Origin: Actinobacillus seminis
GTDB lineage: Bacteria; Pseudomonadota; Gammaproteobacteria; Enterobacterales; Pasteurellaceae
DNA: 64,000 nt
Assembly (NCBI RefSeq): GCF_002263215.1
Contig: NZ_NLFK01000004.1
Location: forward strand, 148,903-212,902
Reading direction: 5' to 3'
Below the pieces are notes generated by a model that saw nothing but the letters and a program-made list of their open reading frames with translations, did not search any database and was not told the origin of the DNA. Positions 32,954 to 44,199 of the stretch are shown one piece after another. Every line of letters starts with the position of its first letter. The first letter of the stretch is position 1. A program made the position numbers and the translations under genes.

Positions 32954-34216
32954 CTATCTTACTAAACTTAGAGCCGAGCCAAATAAAGATAAGAAAATTG
33001 GATTGTAAATATCATCAATGATTACTGCAAATGACGGATAAAATACCCAAGCTAAATTGTGGTATCCGTATTGATCCATCACTGCTTTAGTATTTGCCAC
33101 TGCATTTGGTCCCGAACCGCATCCCCATCCACAATTTCCTGCAGCCATGACAGCTGCACCATAATCTTTTCCAAACAGTTTGTATGCAATGAATATAGCG
33201 AATAATATCATTAAAATTGCTTGTACAATTAAAATAATACCTAACTGACCGGCATTTGAACTAAGTGCAGTAATATCAATAGTCATCAATACCAGTGCTA
33301 AATAAAGCTCAAGGAACATGTATTCAATCGCATTCACTTCGGGAATATAAGTTTCCGCCTTTTTCACTTCAAGGATATTTCTGGCAATGGCACCGGCGAA
33401 AAGACAACCGATAAATTTTGGCATTTCGATTACCGGAATAGCATCTAAAAGAAAATAAATCGGCATTCCGAGCGCACCAATTAATAAAACCATGGCAAAA
33501 GATTTGATCATTCGGGTGTTATTAAGAATGGGCAATTGTGCTGATTTTACTTCCTCCGGTTTATCGTTAGGATTTGCTTTGAGCGCGTGTTTGGCGATTA
33601 AATAGGCAGCAACCGGTCCACCGATAAGTGATCCTATAATATTGCCCATAGTACCGGCGGCAACGCCAAACTCTGTCGCGTTCGCCGGGGCGCCGAGCTC
33701 GATAAAAATCGGGCCAAAAGCAGAGGCTGTACCGACGCCTCCGCTCATGGCGGCAGAAGAAGCTTGTAAGGCCAGTAGCGGATGCAATCCGATGGCATTG
33801 CCGACTAAAACACCGACAATATTTTGTAATGTGATTAAAAGGCAAGTCGCAATGATAACATTGATAACTAATTTTTTGCCCGCACTGCGTAATAAACGAG
33901 AACTAAACCCGTATCCTATACAAAGAAAGAAAATGTTTTGAGATAAATCTTTCATCATTGCAACATCAAAGCTGAAAGAAATCAGCCCGGTAGATTTTAT
34001 CATGGCAATAAGAATAGAAAAGAGCAAGCCTGAAACAACGGGAGCGGGAATGGCATATTTTTGTAAGGATTTCGAGTTTTTTACAAGATACCGACCGAAA
34101 AAAATAACGATAGCGGCAATGCCGAGAGAGGTGAGATATTCAAATTTGAAATTTGGTACTTCACCGATTTTATATGTCAACGTGCCAAAATAACTTAAGA
34201 ATTTTTCCAATTCCAT
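32954..34216 (-). CDS. gltS: Sodium/glutamate symporter GltS
   Basis: Inner-membrane sodium-dependent glutamate importer of the ESS family (420 residues). Two inverted halves with re-entrant loops are suggested by SAAMSGGVGTASAFGP in the first and AAGNCGWGCGSGPNAVANTK in the second. About ten hydrophobic segments are seen. AGGAGG lies before the start. It converges with the anSME gene. No clear terminator is seen between them. Confidence 0.92.
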   Translation of the reverse strand: MELEKFLSYFGTLTYKIGEVPNFKFEYLTSLGIAAIVIFFGRYLVKNSKSLQKYAIPAPVVSGLLFSILIAMIKSTGLISFSFDVAMMKDLSQNIFFLCIGYGFSSRLLRSAGKKLVINVIIATCLLITLQNIVGVLVGNAIGLHPLLALQASSAAMSGGVGTASAFGPIFIELGAPANATEFGVAAGTMGNIIGSLIGGPVAAYLIAKHALKANPNDKPEEVKSAQLPILNNTRMIKSFAMVLLIGALGMPIYFLLDAIPVIEMPKFIGCLFAGAIARNILEVKKAETYIPEVNAIEYMFLELYLALVLMTIDITALSSNAGQLGIILIVQAILMILFAIFIAYKLFGKDYGAAVMAAGNCGWGCGSGPNAVANTKAVMDQYGYHNLAWVFYPSFAVIIDDIYNPIFLSLFGSALSLVR

Positions 34217-34518
34217 AGGGAACCTCCTGTTGAAATTTATCGAAAAAGAGACGAATAGGAAAAAGAGAAGATTAAAAAATTATATACCTCAAACATATAA
34301 TGTAAATAAAAAGTGGTTTTTATGTAGATTTTTTGTAAAAATTTGTGATAAAGATCTTATTTTACAATGTACCGAGAGCGAGTTTCGCAATGAACAGCGG
34401 AATAGATAAGGGATAATACTTTCTTAAACTTTGGACGGTTTTCGTCGTTTAGCTTCATCCCGTTTGATTATCTCGTCTAATTTTTTTGGAAGGATAGATC
34501 AATATGCGGGATTTTTTA
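34217..34518. other. Intergenic region upstream of gltS and downstream of dsdC
   Basis: Holds the gltS promoter region on its left. The right part, read on the minus strand, ends a short frame KKLDEIIKRDEAKRRKPSKV followed by a stop (around 34430-34495), which may be a relic of a lost gene. I do not identify it. Confidence 0.3.
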
Positions 34519-35454
34519 TTACATGATTTTACTTTTTAGCCAACGCACGAAAGTATTGACTTTAGGTAGTTGGATATAGGGTGTCACGACATAATAACGC
34601 TGTAAACAAGGTAATTTTAATGATTGAAATGGTGTTATCAATGCTGCTTTTTCTAGATAAGGAGCGATGAGGTGTTCTCTACCCATAGCAACTCCGATAT
34701 GGTTAATAGCTGCGGTTAACGCAAGATCGGAACGGTCAAAAATCATTGATTGTTGATGGGTTAAATCAATTTTAAGCTGAAAGTGATTTAGCCAACACAG
34801 CCATTCTTCAATATCGGATGTATGGTTCCATGCTTGACCATCGTGTAAGAGTGTACAATAACATAAATTTTCCGGATTTTCATATAGATGAAATTGCTTA
34901 GCATATTTTGGACTACAGACAGGAATAATACTCTCTGACATTAATTCATAATGTTGAAGATTTTTGTCATAAAGATCATCATAGTAGATTGCTAAATCTA
35001 TTTTATATCTTTCAAAGTTAATAATTTCATTGCCGGTTAAAATATTTAACTGAATAAATGGATGTTTCTGATAAAAGCCGGCTAATTTGGGTACTAACCA
35101 ACTTTGAGCTAATGAGGGTCTTACATAAATAGTTAATTCACCGCTAATTTCCTGTTGCCTGATTTCAAAAACTTCTTTATTTACTGCTTCAAATACCTGT
35201 TTTAAGGTGTGAAACAGTTTTTCGCCCTCATAAGTCAATGCTATTTTTCGATGAAAACGTTTAAATAAAAGAAACCCAAGCTCTTCTTCTAATTTATGTA
35301 TCTGATGACTTACTGCACTGGCAGTAATACAAAGTTCTTCAGCAGCAAGCGTAAAAGATAAATGCCTTGCACAGACTTCAAAGGTATGTAATTTGGCTAA
35401 TTGATAACGATCTATGCGTCTATTTTTGTATAAATATTGATGTATATTTCGCAT
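34519..35454 (-). CDS. dsdC: LysR-type regulator of D-serine catabolism, DsdC-like
   Basis: LysR-family transcription factor (311 residues, the length of E. coli DsdC). The N-terminal winged helix-turn-helix is LHTFEVCARHLSFTLAAEEL followed by ITASAVSHQIHKLEEELG; the C-terminal part is a periplasmic-binding-protein-like effector domain. It is divergent from dsdX-dsdA across 179 bases, so D-serine-dependent activation of dsdXA is the natural inference. The gene is AT-rich relative to the core genes. Confidence 0.88.
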   Translation of the reverse strand: MRNIHQYLYKNRRIDRYQLAKLHTFEVCARHLSFTLAAEELCITASAVSHQIHKLEEELGFLLFKRFHRKIALTYEGEKLFHTLKQVFEAVNKEVFEIRQQEISGELTIYVRPSLAQSWLVPKLAGFYQKHPFIQLNILTGNEIINFERYKIDLAIYYDDLYDKNLQHYELMSESIIPVCSPKYAKQFHLYENPENLCYCTLLHDGQAWNHTSDIEEWLCWLNHFQLKIDLTHQQSMIFDRSDLALTAAINHIGVAMGREHLIAPYLEKAALITPFQSLKLPCLQRYYVVTPYIQLPKVNTFVRWLKSKIM

Positions 35455-35633
35455 TGCTAAGATCTTCTTTATTGTAGATTATCTCATTTAAAAAGTGATT
35501 TTAAGATATTTGAGAAGTAAGTCACACTTTTGATTGAATTAAATTCATTCAAATTAAATTATTCATCATTTGTCATGTATTTGTCAATATCGTTTAATTT
35601 TATTGGATTATTTCAACTCATAAGGAGACTATT

Positions 35634-36971
35634 ATGGATTCACAACTTTGGCTCATAGCAGTTTTAATTACGAGCATTGCATTGATTATTATCACGATTG
35701 TGAAATTTAAATTACATCCGTTTTTGGCATTATTGCTATCAAGTTTTTATGTTGGTGGATTAATGGGGATGAAACCTACCGAGATGATTGATGCTATAGA
35801 AAATGGGATAGGTAGTACGTTAGGTTTTCTCGCCGCAGTCATTGCTTTAGGTACAATCCTAGGAAAAATGATAGAAGTTTCAGGTGGTGCGGAAAAAATA
35901 GGGATTGTTTTACAAAAAAGTCGGTGGTTATCTCCGGATGTTATTATGGTTATCATTGGATTAATTTGTGGGATAACGTTATTTGTTGAAATTGGCGTAG
36001 TTTTATTAATTCCGTTAGCATTTTCTATCGCTAAAAAGACGAACACTTCATTGCTTAATCTTGCTATTCCATTATGTACCGCATTAATGGCAGTTCATTG
36101 TATTGTTCCTCCTCACCCGGCGGCATTATATGTCACTAACGCTTTAGACGCCGATATGGGAAAAGTTATTGTGTATGGTTTATTAATTGGATTATTTGCC
36201 TCTTTACTCGGTGGTCCGGTCTTTTTAATATTAGTGAAAAATAAAATCCCATTTAAAAAAGTACCGGATGAGTTTTCAGATATTAGAATTAGAGATGAAA
36301 GTGAATTACCTTCATTTTCTGCAACATTATTTACTATTTTGTTACCAATTGTTTTAATGTTAATAAAAACGGTTGCAGAATTAAATATGGATAAATCGAT
36401 TTCGTTATATTTATTTTTTGAATTCATAGGTAATCCAATTACCGCAATGTTTATTAGTGCTTTTGTTGCTTATTATATTCTAGGTATTAGACGTAATATG
36501 GGAATGTCGGACTTATTAGGTCAAACGGAAGGTTGTTTTTCATCAATTGCAAATATTTTATTGATTATTGGAGCCGGTGGTGCTTTTAATGGTATTTTAA
36601 AAGCCGGCGGTTTAAGTGACGGGCTTGCAACTATTTTAGCTAATTTTGATATGCATCCGATTTTATTAGCTTGGCTTGTGGCAATTATTTTACACGCTGC
36701 GGTGGGTTCGGCAACTGTTGCTATGATGGGAGCTACAGCTATTGTCTCCCCTATGTTGGTAGCCTATCCTGAGATCAGTCCTGAGATTATTACTCTTGCC
36801 ATAGGTTCAGGCTCGATTGGTTGCACTATCGTGACAGATTCTTTATTTTGGTTGGTAAAACAATATTGTGGTGCAACAATGAATGAAATTTTCAAATACT
36901 ATACCGGTGCAACATTTATCGCATCATTTTTTGCTTTAGTATGCACTTTTTTATTGTCATATATGATCTAA
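35634..36971 (+). CDS. dsdX: D-serine permease DsdX (Gnt family)
   Basis: Proton-coupled permease of the gluconate (GntP) family (445 residues) importing D-serine. Family segments include [39 protein letters not shown] and [14 protein letters not shown]. Length equals E. coli DsdX. AAGGAGA precedes the ATG. dsdA starts 17 bases downstream, so the two form an operon. Assignment as D-serine rather than gluconate permease rests on the dsdC and dsdA neighbours. Confidence 0.9.
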   Translation: MDSQLWLIAVLITSIALIIITIVKFKLHPFLALLLSSFYVGGLMGMKPTEMIDAIENGIGSTLGFLAAVIALGTILGKMIEVSGGAEKIGIVLQKSRWLSPDVIMVIIGLICGITLFVEIGVVLLIPLAFSIAKKTNTSLLNLAIPLCTALMAVHCIVPPHPAALYVTNALDADMGKVIVYGLLIGLFASLLGGPVFLILVKNKIPFKKVPDEFSDIRIRDESELPSFSATLFTILLPIVLMLIKTVAELNMDKSISLYLFFEFIGNPITAMFISAFVAYYILGIRRNMGMSDLLGQTEGCFSSIANILLIIGAGGAFNGILKAGGLSDGLATILANFDMHPILLAWLVAIILHAAVGSATVAMMGATAIVSPMLVAYPEISPEIITLAIGSGSIGCTIVTDSLFWLVKQYCGATMNEIFKYYTGATFIASFFALVCTFLLSYMI

Positions 36972-36988
36972 CGGAGAGAGGTATACAA

Positions 36989-38307
36989 ATGAATATCGAA
37001 CAATTAAAACGAGACTATCCATTAATAAATCATCTCGTTAATTTAGAAGAGGTTACATGGTTTAATCAGAAAAGTACCACACTGGTTGAAGGGCTACCTC
37101 ATGTAGGACTAACAGAAAAAGACGTAAAAGATGCGGCAATGCGGCTTACAAGATTCGCTCCCTATTTTTGCAAAGTTTTTCCTGAAACTCAAAAGACAAA
37201 TGGAATTTTAGAATCGGAAGTTATCGGAATTCCGGCGATGAAAAGAGCGCTGGAACAACGTTATAAACAAAAAATTCAGGGAAATCTTTTATTAAAAAAA
37301 GATAGTCATTTGCCTATATCCGGTTCAATTAAAGCAAGAGGTGGAATATATGAAGTGTTAGCTCATGCAGAAAAATTAGCAATGACGCATGGATTACTTA
37401 TGGAGCAAGATGATTACAGTAAATTGCATACTCCTGAATTTAAAAAATTCTTTAGCCGGTATAGCATTGCAGTAGGTTCTACCGGCAATTTGGGATTATC
37501 TATTGGCATTATGAGTGCAAAACTGGGATTTAATGTTAGCGTGCATATGTCTGCAGATGCAAGAGAATGGAAAAAACAAAAGTTACGTTTGCATGGTGTG
37601 AATGTTGTGGAATATGAACAAGATTATGGGGTAGCTGTGGCTCAAGGACGTAAAGCGGCAGAATCCGATCCAAATTGTTTTTTATTGATGATGAAAATTC
37701 AAAAACACTATTTTTAGGTTACTCCGTTGCAGGAGAGCGTTTAAAACAACAATTTCAACAACAGGGAATTCCGGTGGATAAAGATCATCCTTTATTTGTC
37801 TATTTGCCTTGTGGCGTGGGTGGCGGTCCTGGTGGTGTTGCATTTGGGCTTAAGCTCGCATTTGGTGATCATGTACATTGTATTTTTGCCGAACCTACAC
37901 ATTCGCCTTGTATGTTACTTGGGGTGTATACAGGATTACATGACAATATTTCTGTTCAAGATATTGGTTTAGATAATATTACTGCTGCAGATGGCTTGGC
38001 TGTCGGACGAGCTTCCGGATTTGTCGGTAAAGCGATGGAACGATTACTTGATGGTTTTTATACTATAGATGATCAAGAACTTTATGACTTGCTTAGATTA
38101 TTAGATAAAACTGAACAAGTTCAATTGGAACCTTCCGCTTTAGCTGGTATGGTAGGAGCTATTCGCATTTGTGATAATACTTATTTTAATAAATTAAATT
38201 TATCAAATGACCGGTTAGAAAATGCGACTCATTTGGTATGGGCAACTGGTGGTGGCATGGTTCCTAAAGATGAAATGCAAAAATATTTATCTCTAGGAAG
38301 GGTTTAG
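36989..38307 (+). pseudogene. dsdA: D-serine ammonia-lyase DsdA, frameshifted in this sequence
   Basis: PLP-dependent deaminase converting D-serine to pyruvate and ammonia. The PLP lysine is in [14 protein letters not shown] and the glycine-rich phosphate loop is [10 protein letters not shown]. The two parts are in different frames and meet at six thymines (37678-37683). Seven would read [17 protein letters not shown] and give about 439 residues, near E. coli DsdA (442). GGAGAGAGG precedes the ATG at 36989. An inactivating change would leave the importer without its enzyme, so either recent loss or a sequencing error is likely. Confidence 0.88.
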
Positions 38308-38318
38308 AAAAATAAAGG

Positions 38319-38361
38319 AAAAGTGCGGTCAAAAATGATTGATTTAACCGCACTTTTGTTT
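38319..38361. terminator. Bidirectional terminator between dsdA and dusA
   Basis: Inverted uptake signals AAGTGCGGT (38321-38329) and ACCGCACTT (38347-38355), extended by flanking A/T. T-rich sequence follows on both strands, so it can serve both converging genes. Confidence 0.8.
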
Positions 38362-38367
38362 TACCAA

Positions 38368-39360
38368 TCAATTTTCTTCGACAAATCCCAATGCGGTTTC
38401 CACTACTTCGACGCCGGCGCCGGGGCGATAGGCATTTTCACTTAAATAGCGGCGCCATTGGCGAGCACCTTTGCAATGTTGGAATGCGCCGAGCATATGG
38501 CGGACAATATGATTTAAATGTACACCTTGTGCGCGTTGTTGTTCGATGTAAGGCAACATTCGGCGCACTGCTTGGTGAGGTGTGATGACCGGCAAACTCG
38601 GCTCAAACAGTGCTTGGTCAATATAACCCAATAGACTTGGGTTTTGATAAGCTTCACGCCCTACCATGACACCGTCCACATGTTGGAGATGTCGTTTAAT
38701 TTCTTCTAGGGTTTTAATGCCCCCGTTGATGCTGAGCCGCAATGTAGGAAAATCCCGTTTGAGTTGATAGACCCTTGCATAATCGAGCGGCGGGATTTCG
38801 CGGTTTTCTTTTGGGCTTAAGCCAGAGAGCCACGCTTTGCGAGCGTGAATAATTAATTCTTGGCAGCCGGCTTGCCGTACTTTTCCCACAAATTCACAAA
38901 GAAAGTCATAACTGTCTAAATCATCAATGCCGATGCGGGTTTTGATCGTTACGGGAATATCGACTGCACGTTGCATTTGCGCTACACATTGCGCCACTAA
39001 ATCGGCTTTTGCCATTAAACAGGCGCCAAACATACCATTTTGCACACGATCCGACGGGCAGCCGACGTTGAGGTTAATTTCTTGATAGCCACGTTGTTGC
39101 GCTAATGTAGCGCAGTGCGCCAATTGTGCCGGATCGCTGCCGCCTAGCTGCAATGCCAGCGGCATTTCTGGTGGCGAGAAATCCAAATGATCATATTTGG
39201 CATGGATAATCGCGCCGGTGGTGACCATTTCTGTATAAAGTAAGATATATTGGCTAAATTGGCGATGAAAATAGCGACAATGACGCGTTGTCCAATCTAA
39301 CATTGGCGCCACGGAACAGCGTCCGCGATAAAAGTGCGGTGAATTTTGAGCAAGTTTCAT
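38368..39360 (-). CDS. dusA: tRNA-dihydrouridine(20/20a) synthase DusA
   Basis: FMN-dependent enzyme (330 residues) reducing U20/U20a in the tRNA D-loop. The FMN and substrate segments [43 protein letters not shown] (with the catalytic cysteine) and the SINGGI...[13 protein letters not shown] region are diagnostic for DusA. An uptake signal overlaps the 5' coding end. The Shine-Dalgarno region is weak at this start, but it agrees with the family's length. Confidence 0.95.
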   Translation of the reverse strand: MKLAQNSPHFYRGRCSVAPMLDWTTRHCRYFHRQFSQYILLYTEMVTTGAIIHAKYDHLDFSPPEMPLALQLGGSDPAQLAHCATLAQQRGYQEINLNVGCPSDRVQNGMFGACLMAKADLVAQCVAQMQRAVDIPVTIKTRIGIDDLDSYDFLCEFVGKVRQAGCQELIIHARKAWLSGLSPKENREIPPLDYARVYQLKRDFPTLRLSINGGIKTLEEIKRHLQHVDGVMVGREAYQNPSLLGYIDQALFEPSLPVITPHQAVRRMLPYIEQQRAQGVHLNHIVRHMLGAFQHCKGARQWRRYLSENAYRPGAGVEVVETALGFVEEN

Positions 39361-39812
39361 TCTGTTTTATTTTCTTTTTCCTGTACGCGTTGGAGAAAAC
39401 TGGCGACGGCAAGCGGATATTGCCGGTTCCAATGGGCATTTAATTCCAATCCTAAACAGGCTCATTTATTAAATCCGTTGGAAAACAGTGCCGCCAATGA
39501 AGCAGCGCTTAATGGGCAAAAAAATCCGGTACTTTTATGCAAAATTCGGTGAGTGTGGTGACTTTTTTTATATAAAATATAACGAATTTTGCCGGGCAGT
39601 CGTGGAGAAATCATAGGCATTCAATCCGGTGGATAATATTAAACAGGCGAAATTATAGCAGTAATTTTAAGCCAATGTCAGTATGGATATGGTTTTGTTT
39701 GCAGAAATATGAAAATCTGCTTTAAGCCCCGTGCGCTTTATGCCACAATGTGGCAACATCTTTATTTTATAAAGTGCGGTTAAAATTTAAAAAGTTTTTG
39801 AAAGGAATAATT
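39361..39812. other. Gap between dusA and metB: unresolved frame and metB leader
   Basis: The plus strand holds an open stretch ending near 39552 (…NPLENSAANEAALNGQ...) without a clear start, which may be a gene relic; I do not recognise it. Closer to metB, TGCCACAATGTGGCA (39741-39755) is a perfect 6-bp-arm palindrome about 60 bases before the start, a possible operator. No MetJ-box repeat AGACGTCT is seen. Confidence 0.35.
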
Positions 39813-40922
39813 ATGACACAACAATATCAAATTGATACGCTGCTTGCGCAAGCGGGCAATCGTACAGATGAACGCACCGGCGCGGTTTCTACGCCGATTT
39901 TTCTTTCTACGGCTTATGGGCATCATGGCATAGGTGAGAGTACCGGTTTTGACTATACGCGCACTAAAAACCCGACGCGTAGCGTGTTGGAAGATACGAT
40001 TGCGCAATTAGAAGGCGGTGATCGCGGTTTTGCTTGTTCTTCCGGTATGGCGGCAATTCAGTTGTTGATGACGTTATTTGCCGCGCCGGATGAATGGATT
40101 GTTTCCAGTGATGTGTATGGTGGAACCTATCGTTTGTTAGATTTTGCTTATAAAAATACCCATGGCGTTAAACCGGTTTATGTTAATACTGCGTCGGTGG
40201 AAGCCATTGAACAAGCTATTACGCCGAACACTAAGGCGATTTTTGTGGAAACACCGTCTAACCCATTGATGGAAGAATGCGATGTTGATGCTATTTCAGC
40301 AATTGCGAAAAAACATAACTTGTTGTTAATTGTGGATAATACATTTTTAACTCCGGTGTTATTCAGACCAATGGAACATGGCGCGGATATTGTGATCCAC
40401 AGTGGTACCAAATATCTTGCCGGCCATAATGACGTGTTGGTGGGATTAATTGTGGCGAAGGGGCAAGAATTATGCGATCGTTTATTTTATATTCAAAACG
40501 GTGCCGGTCCCGTATTATCGCCATTTGATGCTTGGTTAACGATTCGTGGTATGAAAACCTTGGCATTGCGTATGGAGCGCCATGAGAAAAATGCCAAAGA
40601 ATTGGTTAAGTTCTTAAATGCACAGCCACAAGTGGCAGATGTGCTGTATGCGGATAAAGGCGGAATGTTGTCTTTCCGTTTGCAAGACGAGAAATGGGTT
40701 AATCCGTTCTTAAAAGCGATAAAATTGATCACCTTTGCAGAAAGTTTGGGGGGATCTGAAAGTTTTATTACCTATCCCGCCACCCAAACCCATATGGATA
40801 TTCCGGAAGTAGAACGCATTGCGCGCGGGATTTGCAACCGTTTGTTGCGTTTTTCCGTCGGTTTGGAAAATGTCGAAGATATTAAAGCGGACTTGGCGCA
40901 AGCCTTTGCCCAATTAAAATAA
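39813..40922 (+). CDS. metB: Cystathionine gamma-synthase MetB
   Basis: PLP enzyme (369 residues) joining O-acyl-homoserine and cysteine to cystathionine in methionine synthesis. The Cys/Met-metabolism family pattern is complete: FDYTRTKNPTRSVLE, SSGMAAIQ, FVETPSNPLM, VDNTFLTP, the PLP lysine in HSGTKYLAGHNDVL, and FAESLGGSESFITYPATQTH. Start at MTQQYQID has AAAGGAA upstream. Length equals the H. influenzae MetB. A cystathionine beta-lyase role is less likely given the family subtype. Confidence 0.93.
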   Translation: MTQQYQIDTLLAQAGNRTDERTGAVSTPIFLSTAYGHHGIGESTGFDYTRTKNPTRSVLEDTIAQLEGGDRGFACSSGMAAIQLLMTLFAAPDEWIVSSDVYGGTYRLLDFAYKNTHGVKPVYVNTASVEAIEQAITPNTKAIFVETPSNPLMEECDVDAISAIAKKHNLLLIVDNTFLTPVLFRPMEHGADIVIHSGTKYLAGHNDVLVGLIVAKGQELCDRLFYIQNGAGPVLSPFDAWLTIRGMKTLALRMERHEKNAKELVKFLNAQPQVADVLYADKGGMLSFRLQDEKWVNPFLKAIKLITFAESLGGSESFITYPATQTHMDIPEVERIARGICNRLLRFSVGLENVEDIKADLAQAFAQLK

Positions 40923-41144
40923 TTTTGTAAAATTCGACCGCACTTGGTGATAGCACAATCATTTTGTCTAATCGTGTAAACAACAGCGAGTGTTTTGCTT
41001 TTTCGCTCTCCGGTATAAGAGTTTAACGATTAGAATGATTTGTGTTATTTAGTTTTCAATGTGTTATGATGTGAAACACTTGAGATGTATAAAATTTCCA
41101 TTATTTTGATGGGAATATTGTTAACGAATAAGGAAAAAAAGAAT

Positions 41145-41468
41145 ATGACTGAAGTATTACATACAAATGATGCAAACTTTGAAACGGACGTATTAAGATC
41201 AGCAGTGCCTGTATTATTGGATTTCTGGGCGCCATGGTGTGGTCCTTGTCGCATGATCTCGCCAATTTTAGATGAATTAGCGGCTGAATTCGGTGATAAA
41301 GTAAAAATCGTTAAAATTAATATTGATGAAAATCAAGGTACACCGGCACAATTTGGTGTGCGTAGTATTCCAACATTAATGCTATTCAAAGAAGGTAAAG
41401 CAGTAGCGACTCAAGTTGGCGCATTACCTAAAAATCAATTAGCCAATTTTGTTAACCAAAATATCTAA
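41145..41468 (+). CDS. trxA: Thioredoxin TrxA
   Basis: Cytosolic dithiol reductant (107 residues). The active site is [11 protein letters not shown] (about residues 27-37), with the cis-proline in RSIPTLMLF. The start MTEVLHTND was chosen because it gives the standard thioredoxin length and is preceded by AAGGA; the longer frame adds a non-homologous leader. Confidence 0.96.
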   Translation: MTEVLHTNDANFETDVLRSAVPVLLDFWAPWCGPCRMISPILDELAAEFGDKVKIVKINIDENQGTPAQFGVRSIPTLMLFKEGKAVATQVGALPKNQLANFVNQNI

Positions 41469-41540
41469 TTGCTTGTTAGTAAAGAAGCCTTCTTATAGGG
41501 CTCTATCCCGTATTCTGTGCAAATACTATTTTGACTTAAA

Positions 41541-41562
41541 GGTGATCGTTTAAGCGATCACC
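41541..41562 (+). terminator. Hairpin downstream of trxA
   Basis: GGTGATCG/CGATCACC with a 6-base loop, 73 bases after the trxA stop. The following T-run is poor, so it may be a weak terminator or an RNA stabiliser. Confidence 0.4.
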
Positions 41563-41654
41563 AGATTTGATTATATATCATATTTTAGAACTGATGGCTT
41601 GGTGCTTAATTTTATATTGCATCTAAGCCTTTAATTTTTGTTCATTCATAATAA

Positions 41655-41700
41655 AAATACCTGTTTTAGTGTATATTATCTTAGAAACAGGTATTTACAC
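41655..41700 (-). terminator. Terminator after rraB
   Basis: A 12-bp perfect stem AAATACCTGTTT (41655-41666) and its complement (41685-41696), an 18-base loop, and TATTTTTATT following on the minus strand. Confidence 0.65.
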
Positions 41701-41746
41701 AAAGTTTGATTTAGACTTGGAAAAAATTTCCTCCTTTCTCTTAAAA

Positions 41747-42178
41747 TTAATGCCGAGACTCTCGTTTTTCATTAAAGTCTTCTTCATCATCAAAGAATTC
41801 TCCCTCTTCGCCGTATTCATCTTCTTCGGCGTTTGGATCTTCGAAATAGGTTCCCCAACCGTCATAAATCCCCCCAAATTTATCGATTAATGGAAGTAAT
41901 TCTTTTTGTTGGGCGTCAATTATTTCTGCTTTTAAGTGGATTTCGCTGATAATATCAAAACAGAAAATCACTTTTCCGTTGTCATCTTCAAATTCTTCCG
42001 CTTCCGATACTTCATAGCCGGCTTTAAAGGCATCCACTGCGATTTTTTCTAATTTATCAAAATCATAATGGGCAATATGATGTTCAATAATATAAAGGGC
42101 GTTAGGATCACTACCATCATTTAATAAATCATGAATAATTTTTCTGGTTTCTTCTTGTAATTGTTTTGTTTCCGACAT
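41747..42178 (-). CDS. rraB: Regulator of RNase E activity B, RraB
   Basis: Small acidic inhibitor of RNase E (143 residues). The family pattern includes an N-terminal helical part (ETRKIIHDLLNDGSDPNALY), KAGYEVSEAEE, the segment IDKFGGIYDGWGT and a strongly acidic C-terminal tail (EEDEYGEEGEFFDDEED). AGGAGG lies before MSETKQLQ, deciding the start over an ATG five codons earlier. It is followed by its own terminator. With rraA in the same window, both RNase E regulators are present. Confidence 0.93.
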   Translation of the reverse strand: MSETKQLQEETRKIIHDLLNDGSDPNALYIIEHHIAHYDFDKLEKIAVDAFKAGYEVSEAEEFEDDNGKVIFCFDIISEIHLKAEIIDAQQKELLPLIDKFGGIYDGWGTYFEDPNAEEDEYGEEGEFFDDEEDFNEKRESRH

Positions 42179-42235
42179 AATCAGCCTCCTCAATAAGATT
42201 TAGCACATTGTAGCATTATTTTTTGTCCCTAAATA

Positions 42236-42263
42236 AAAAATCTTCCCGTTTGAGAAGATTTTT
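42236..42263 (-). terminator. Terminator after mscL
   Basis: A 10-bp stem AAAAATCTTC/GAAGATTTTT with an 8-base loop; the T-run on the minus strand is part of the stem. It lies 20 bases after the mscL stop. Confidence 0.75.
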
Positions 42264-42283
42264 CTATGATGAAACACTGTTGA

Positions 42284-42673
42284 TTATTTTTTCAATAGGT
42301 CACGAATTTCAGTTAGCAATTTTTCTTCATTAGAGGGAGCCGGTGCTGCTTTTTTTACCGGTTTTTTCAATTTATTTAACACCTTGATCATCATAAAGAT
42401 AGCGAATGCGATAATCACAAAATCAAAGATATTTTGGATAAACGCACCATAATTTAAACTCACCGCCGGCGTTTCGCCAACCGCTTCTTGCAATACGATT
42501 TTAAGATCTTTAAAATCCACACCTCCGGTTAAAATACCCAGTACCGGCATAATCACATCACCAACTAATGAGCTGACAATCTTACCAAAAGCACCGCCGA
42601 TGATCACACCGACTGCCATATCTACTACGTTGCCGCGCATCGCAAATTCGCGAAACTCTTTAATAAAACTCAT
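42284..42673 (-). CDS. mscL: Large-conductance mechanosensitive channel MscL
   Basis: Homopentameric inner-membrane pressure valve (129 residues). Typical sequence is [20 protein letters not shown], the pore helix [17 protein letters not shown], a second membrane helix ([17 protein letters not shown]) and the C-terminal helix ending [14 protein letters not shown]. It is last in the def-fmt-rsmB-trkA-mscL gene order that is conserved in gammaproteobacteria; a 91-base gap separates it from trkA. Confidence 0.96.
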   Translation of the reverse strand: MSFIKEFREFAMRGNVVDMAVGVIIGGAFGKIVSSLVGDVIMPVLGILTGGVDFKDLKIVLQEAVGETPAVSLNYGAFIQNIFDFVIIAFAIFMMIKVLNKLKKPVKKAAPAPSNEEKLLTEIRDLLKK

Positions 42674-42764
42674 AAACGCTCCTCACTTTTATTTATACCT
42701 CAAAGAGTGATTATTATAAAAAGTTGATGTAATAAGTATAGTAGCTTTACATAACTTTATAACT

Positions 42765-44141
42765 TTAAATAAAAAATGAACTTGGCTGGAATAGCTTTTC
42801 GATATCCGGAATAAATTTTTTATCGCTCACATACACGATTACATGATCTTTTTCTTTAAAAATTAAATTCTTACCGGCAATAATCACTTCATTATCACGA
42901 AAAACCGCGCCAATAATAGCACCAACGGGTAATTTGAGCTCACTGATTTTTCGTCCAACCAATTGGGAACTATTTTCATCACCATGCACTACAATTTCTA
43001 AGGCTTCCGCAATACCGTGGCGCAGTGATACCACACCGGCAACATCTCCTTTGCGAATATACCCAAGCAATGCCGAAATGGTTGCTTGCTGTGGCGAAAC
43101 TGCGATATCAATGGTTCCGCCTTGGATAATATTGATATATGCCATACGCTGAATAAGAACCATGGCTTTTTTCGCACCAAGGCGTTTTGCCAGTAACGCC
43201 GACATAATATTGGCTTCATCATCACTGGTTAATGATAGAAAAACATCAATATTTTCAATATGTTCTTCAAATAATAAGGATTGATCGGAGGCATCACCAC
43301 AAAATACTAGAGTTTTGGACAATTTTTCTGCCAGTTGAGAGGCACGCTCATGATTACGATCAATTAATTTGACTGAACAAAATTCCTCGAGGCGTTTCGC
43401 CACCCCCATACCAATATTACCGGCACCTGCAATCATGACCCGCTTATAGGGTTTTTCTAGGCGTTGCAATTCGCTCATTACTGCCTTGATATGAATAGTC
43501 GCACAAATAAAAGTGACTTCATCACCGGCCTCTACAATGGTCGAACCCTGAGGACGAATCACTTTATCTTGGCGCAAAATTGATACGATTCGGCAATCAA
43601 TATGCGGCATATGATCTTTCAAGGTGGACAAAGAATAGCCCACCAACGGCCCGCCATAATAGGCTTTCACCACTACAATACTAATGCGACCGTCAGCAAA
43701 ATGGGAAACCTGCAATGCCCCCGGATAATTAATTAAGCGCACAATTTCTTCCGTGACCAAATTTTCCGGCGAAATAATATGATCAATCGGGATAACATTG
43801 GATTGAAACAATTTCTCTTTTTCGCGAATATATTCCGCACCACGAATGCGCGCAATTTTCGTTGGCGTATTAAATAACGTATAAGATACTTGGCAGGCGA
43901 CCATATTGGCTTCGTCGGAACTGGTTACCGCCACCAACAAATCCGCATCCGCAGCGCCGGCTTCGCGCAAGACACGCGGCGAGGATGCCGAACCGGTCAC
44001 CACGCGTAAGTCATGCTTGTCTTGTAAACTGTCCAAACGAGCGGCTTCATTATCCACCAAGGTAATATCATTGTCTTCGCCGACTAAATTTTCCGCCAAG
44101 GTAGAGCCTACCTGTCCGGCACCTAAGATGATGATTTTCAT
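42765..44141 (-). CDS. trkA: Trk potassium uptake NAD-binding protein TrkA
   Basis: Peripheral regulatory subunit of the Trk potassium uptake system (458 residues). It has two RCK halves: a first Rossmann fold [19 protein letters not shown] and a second at [17 protein letters not shown], each followed by a TrkA-C domain. The membrane subunit TrkH/TrkG is not in this window. It lies 58 bases after rsmB. Confidence 0.95.
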   Translation of the reverse strand: MKIIILGAGQVGSTLAENLVGEDNDITLVDNEAARLDSLQDKHDLRVVTGSASSPRVLREAGAADADLLVAVTSSDEANMVACQVSYTLFNTPTKIARIRGAEYIREKEKLFQSNVIPIDHIISPENLVTEEIVRLINYPGALQVSHFADGRISIVVVKAYYGGPLVGYSLSTLKDHMPHIDCRIVSILRQDKVIRPQGSTIVEAGDEVTFICATIHIKAVMSELQRLEKPYKRVMIAGAGNIGMGVAKRLEEFCSVKLIDRNHERASQLAEKLSKTLVFCGDASDQSLLFEEHIENIDVFLSLTSDDEANIMSALLAKRLGAKKAMVLIQRMAYINIIQGGTIDIAVSPQQATISALLGYIRKGDVAGVVSLRHGIAEALEIVVHGDENSSQLVGRKISELKLPVGAIIGAVFRDNEVIIAGKNLIFKEKDHVIVYVSDKKFIPDIEKLFQPSSFFI

Positions 44142-44199
44142 GTTATTCTCTCTCTAGACGTAGGGGAATAATGACCTCAATCAACGGAAATTCCATGGC

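Noticed and set aside
39741..39755. Riboswitch or MetJ operator before metB
   Set aside because: Only a 15-bp palindrome is present; no MetJ-box repeats and no conserved SAM riboswitch core can be seen.
41669..41890. Plus-strand frame MYIILETGIY... opposite the rraB C-terminus
   Set aside because: Hydrophobic appearance comes from the complement of the acidic RraB tail; rraB has the ribosome binding site and family match.
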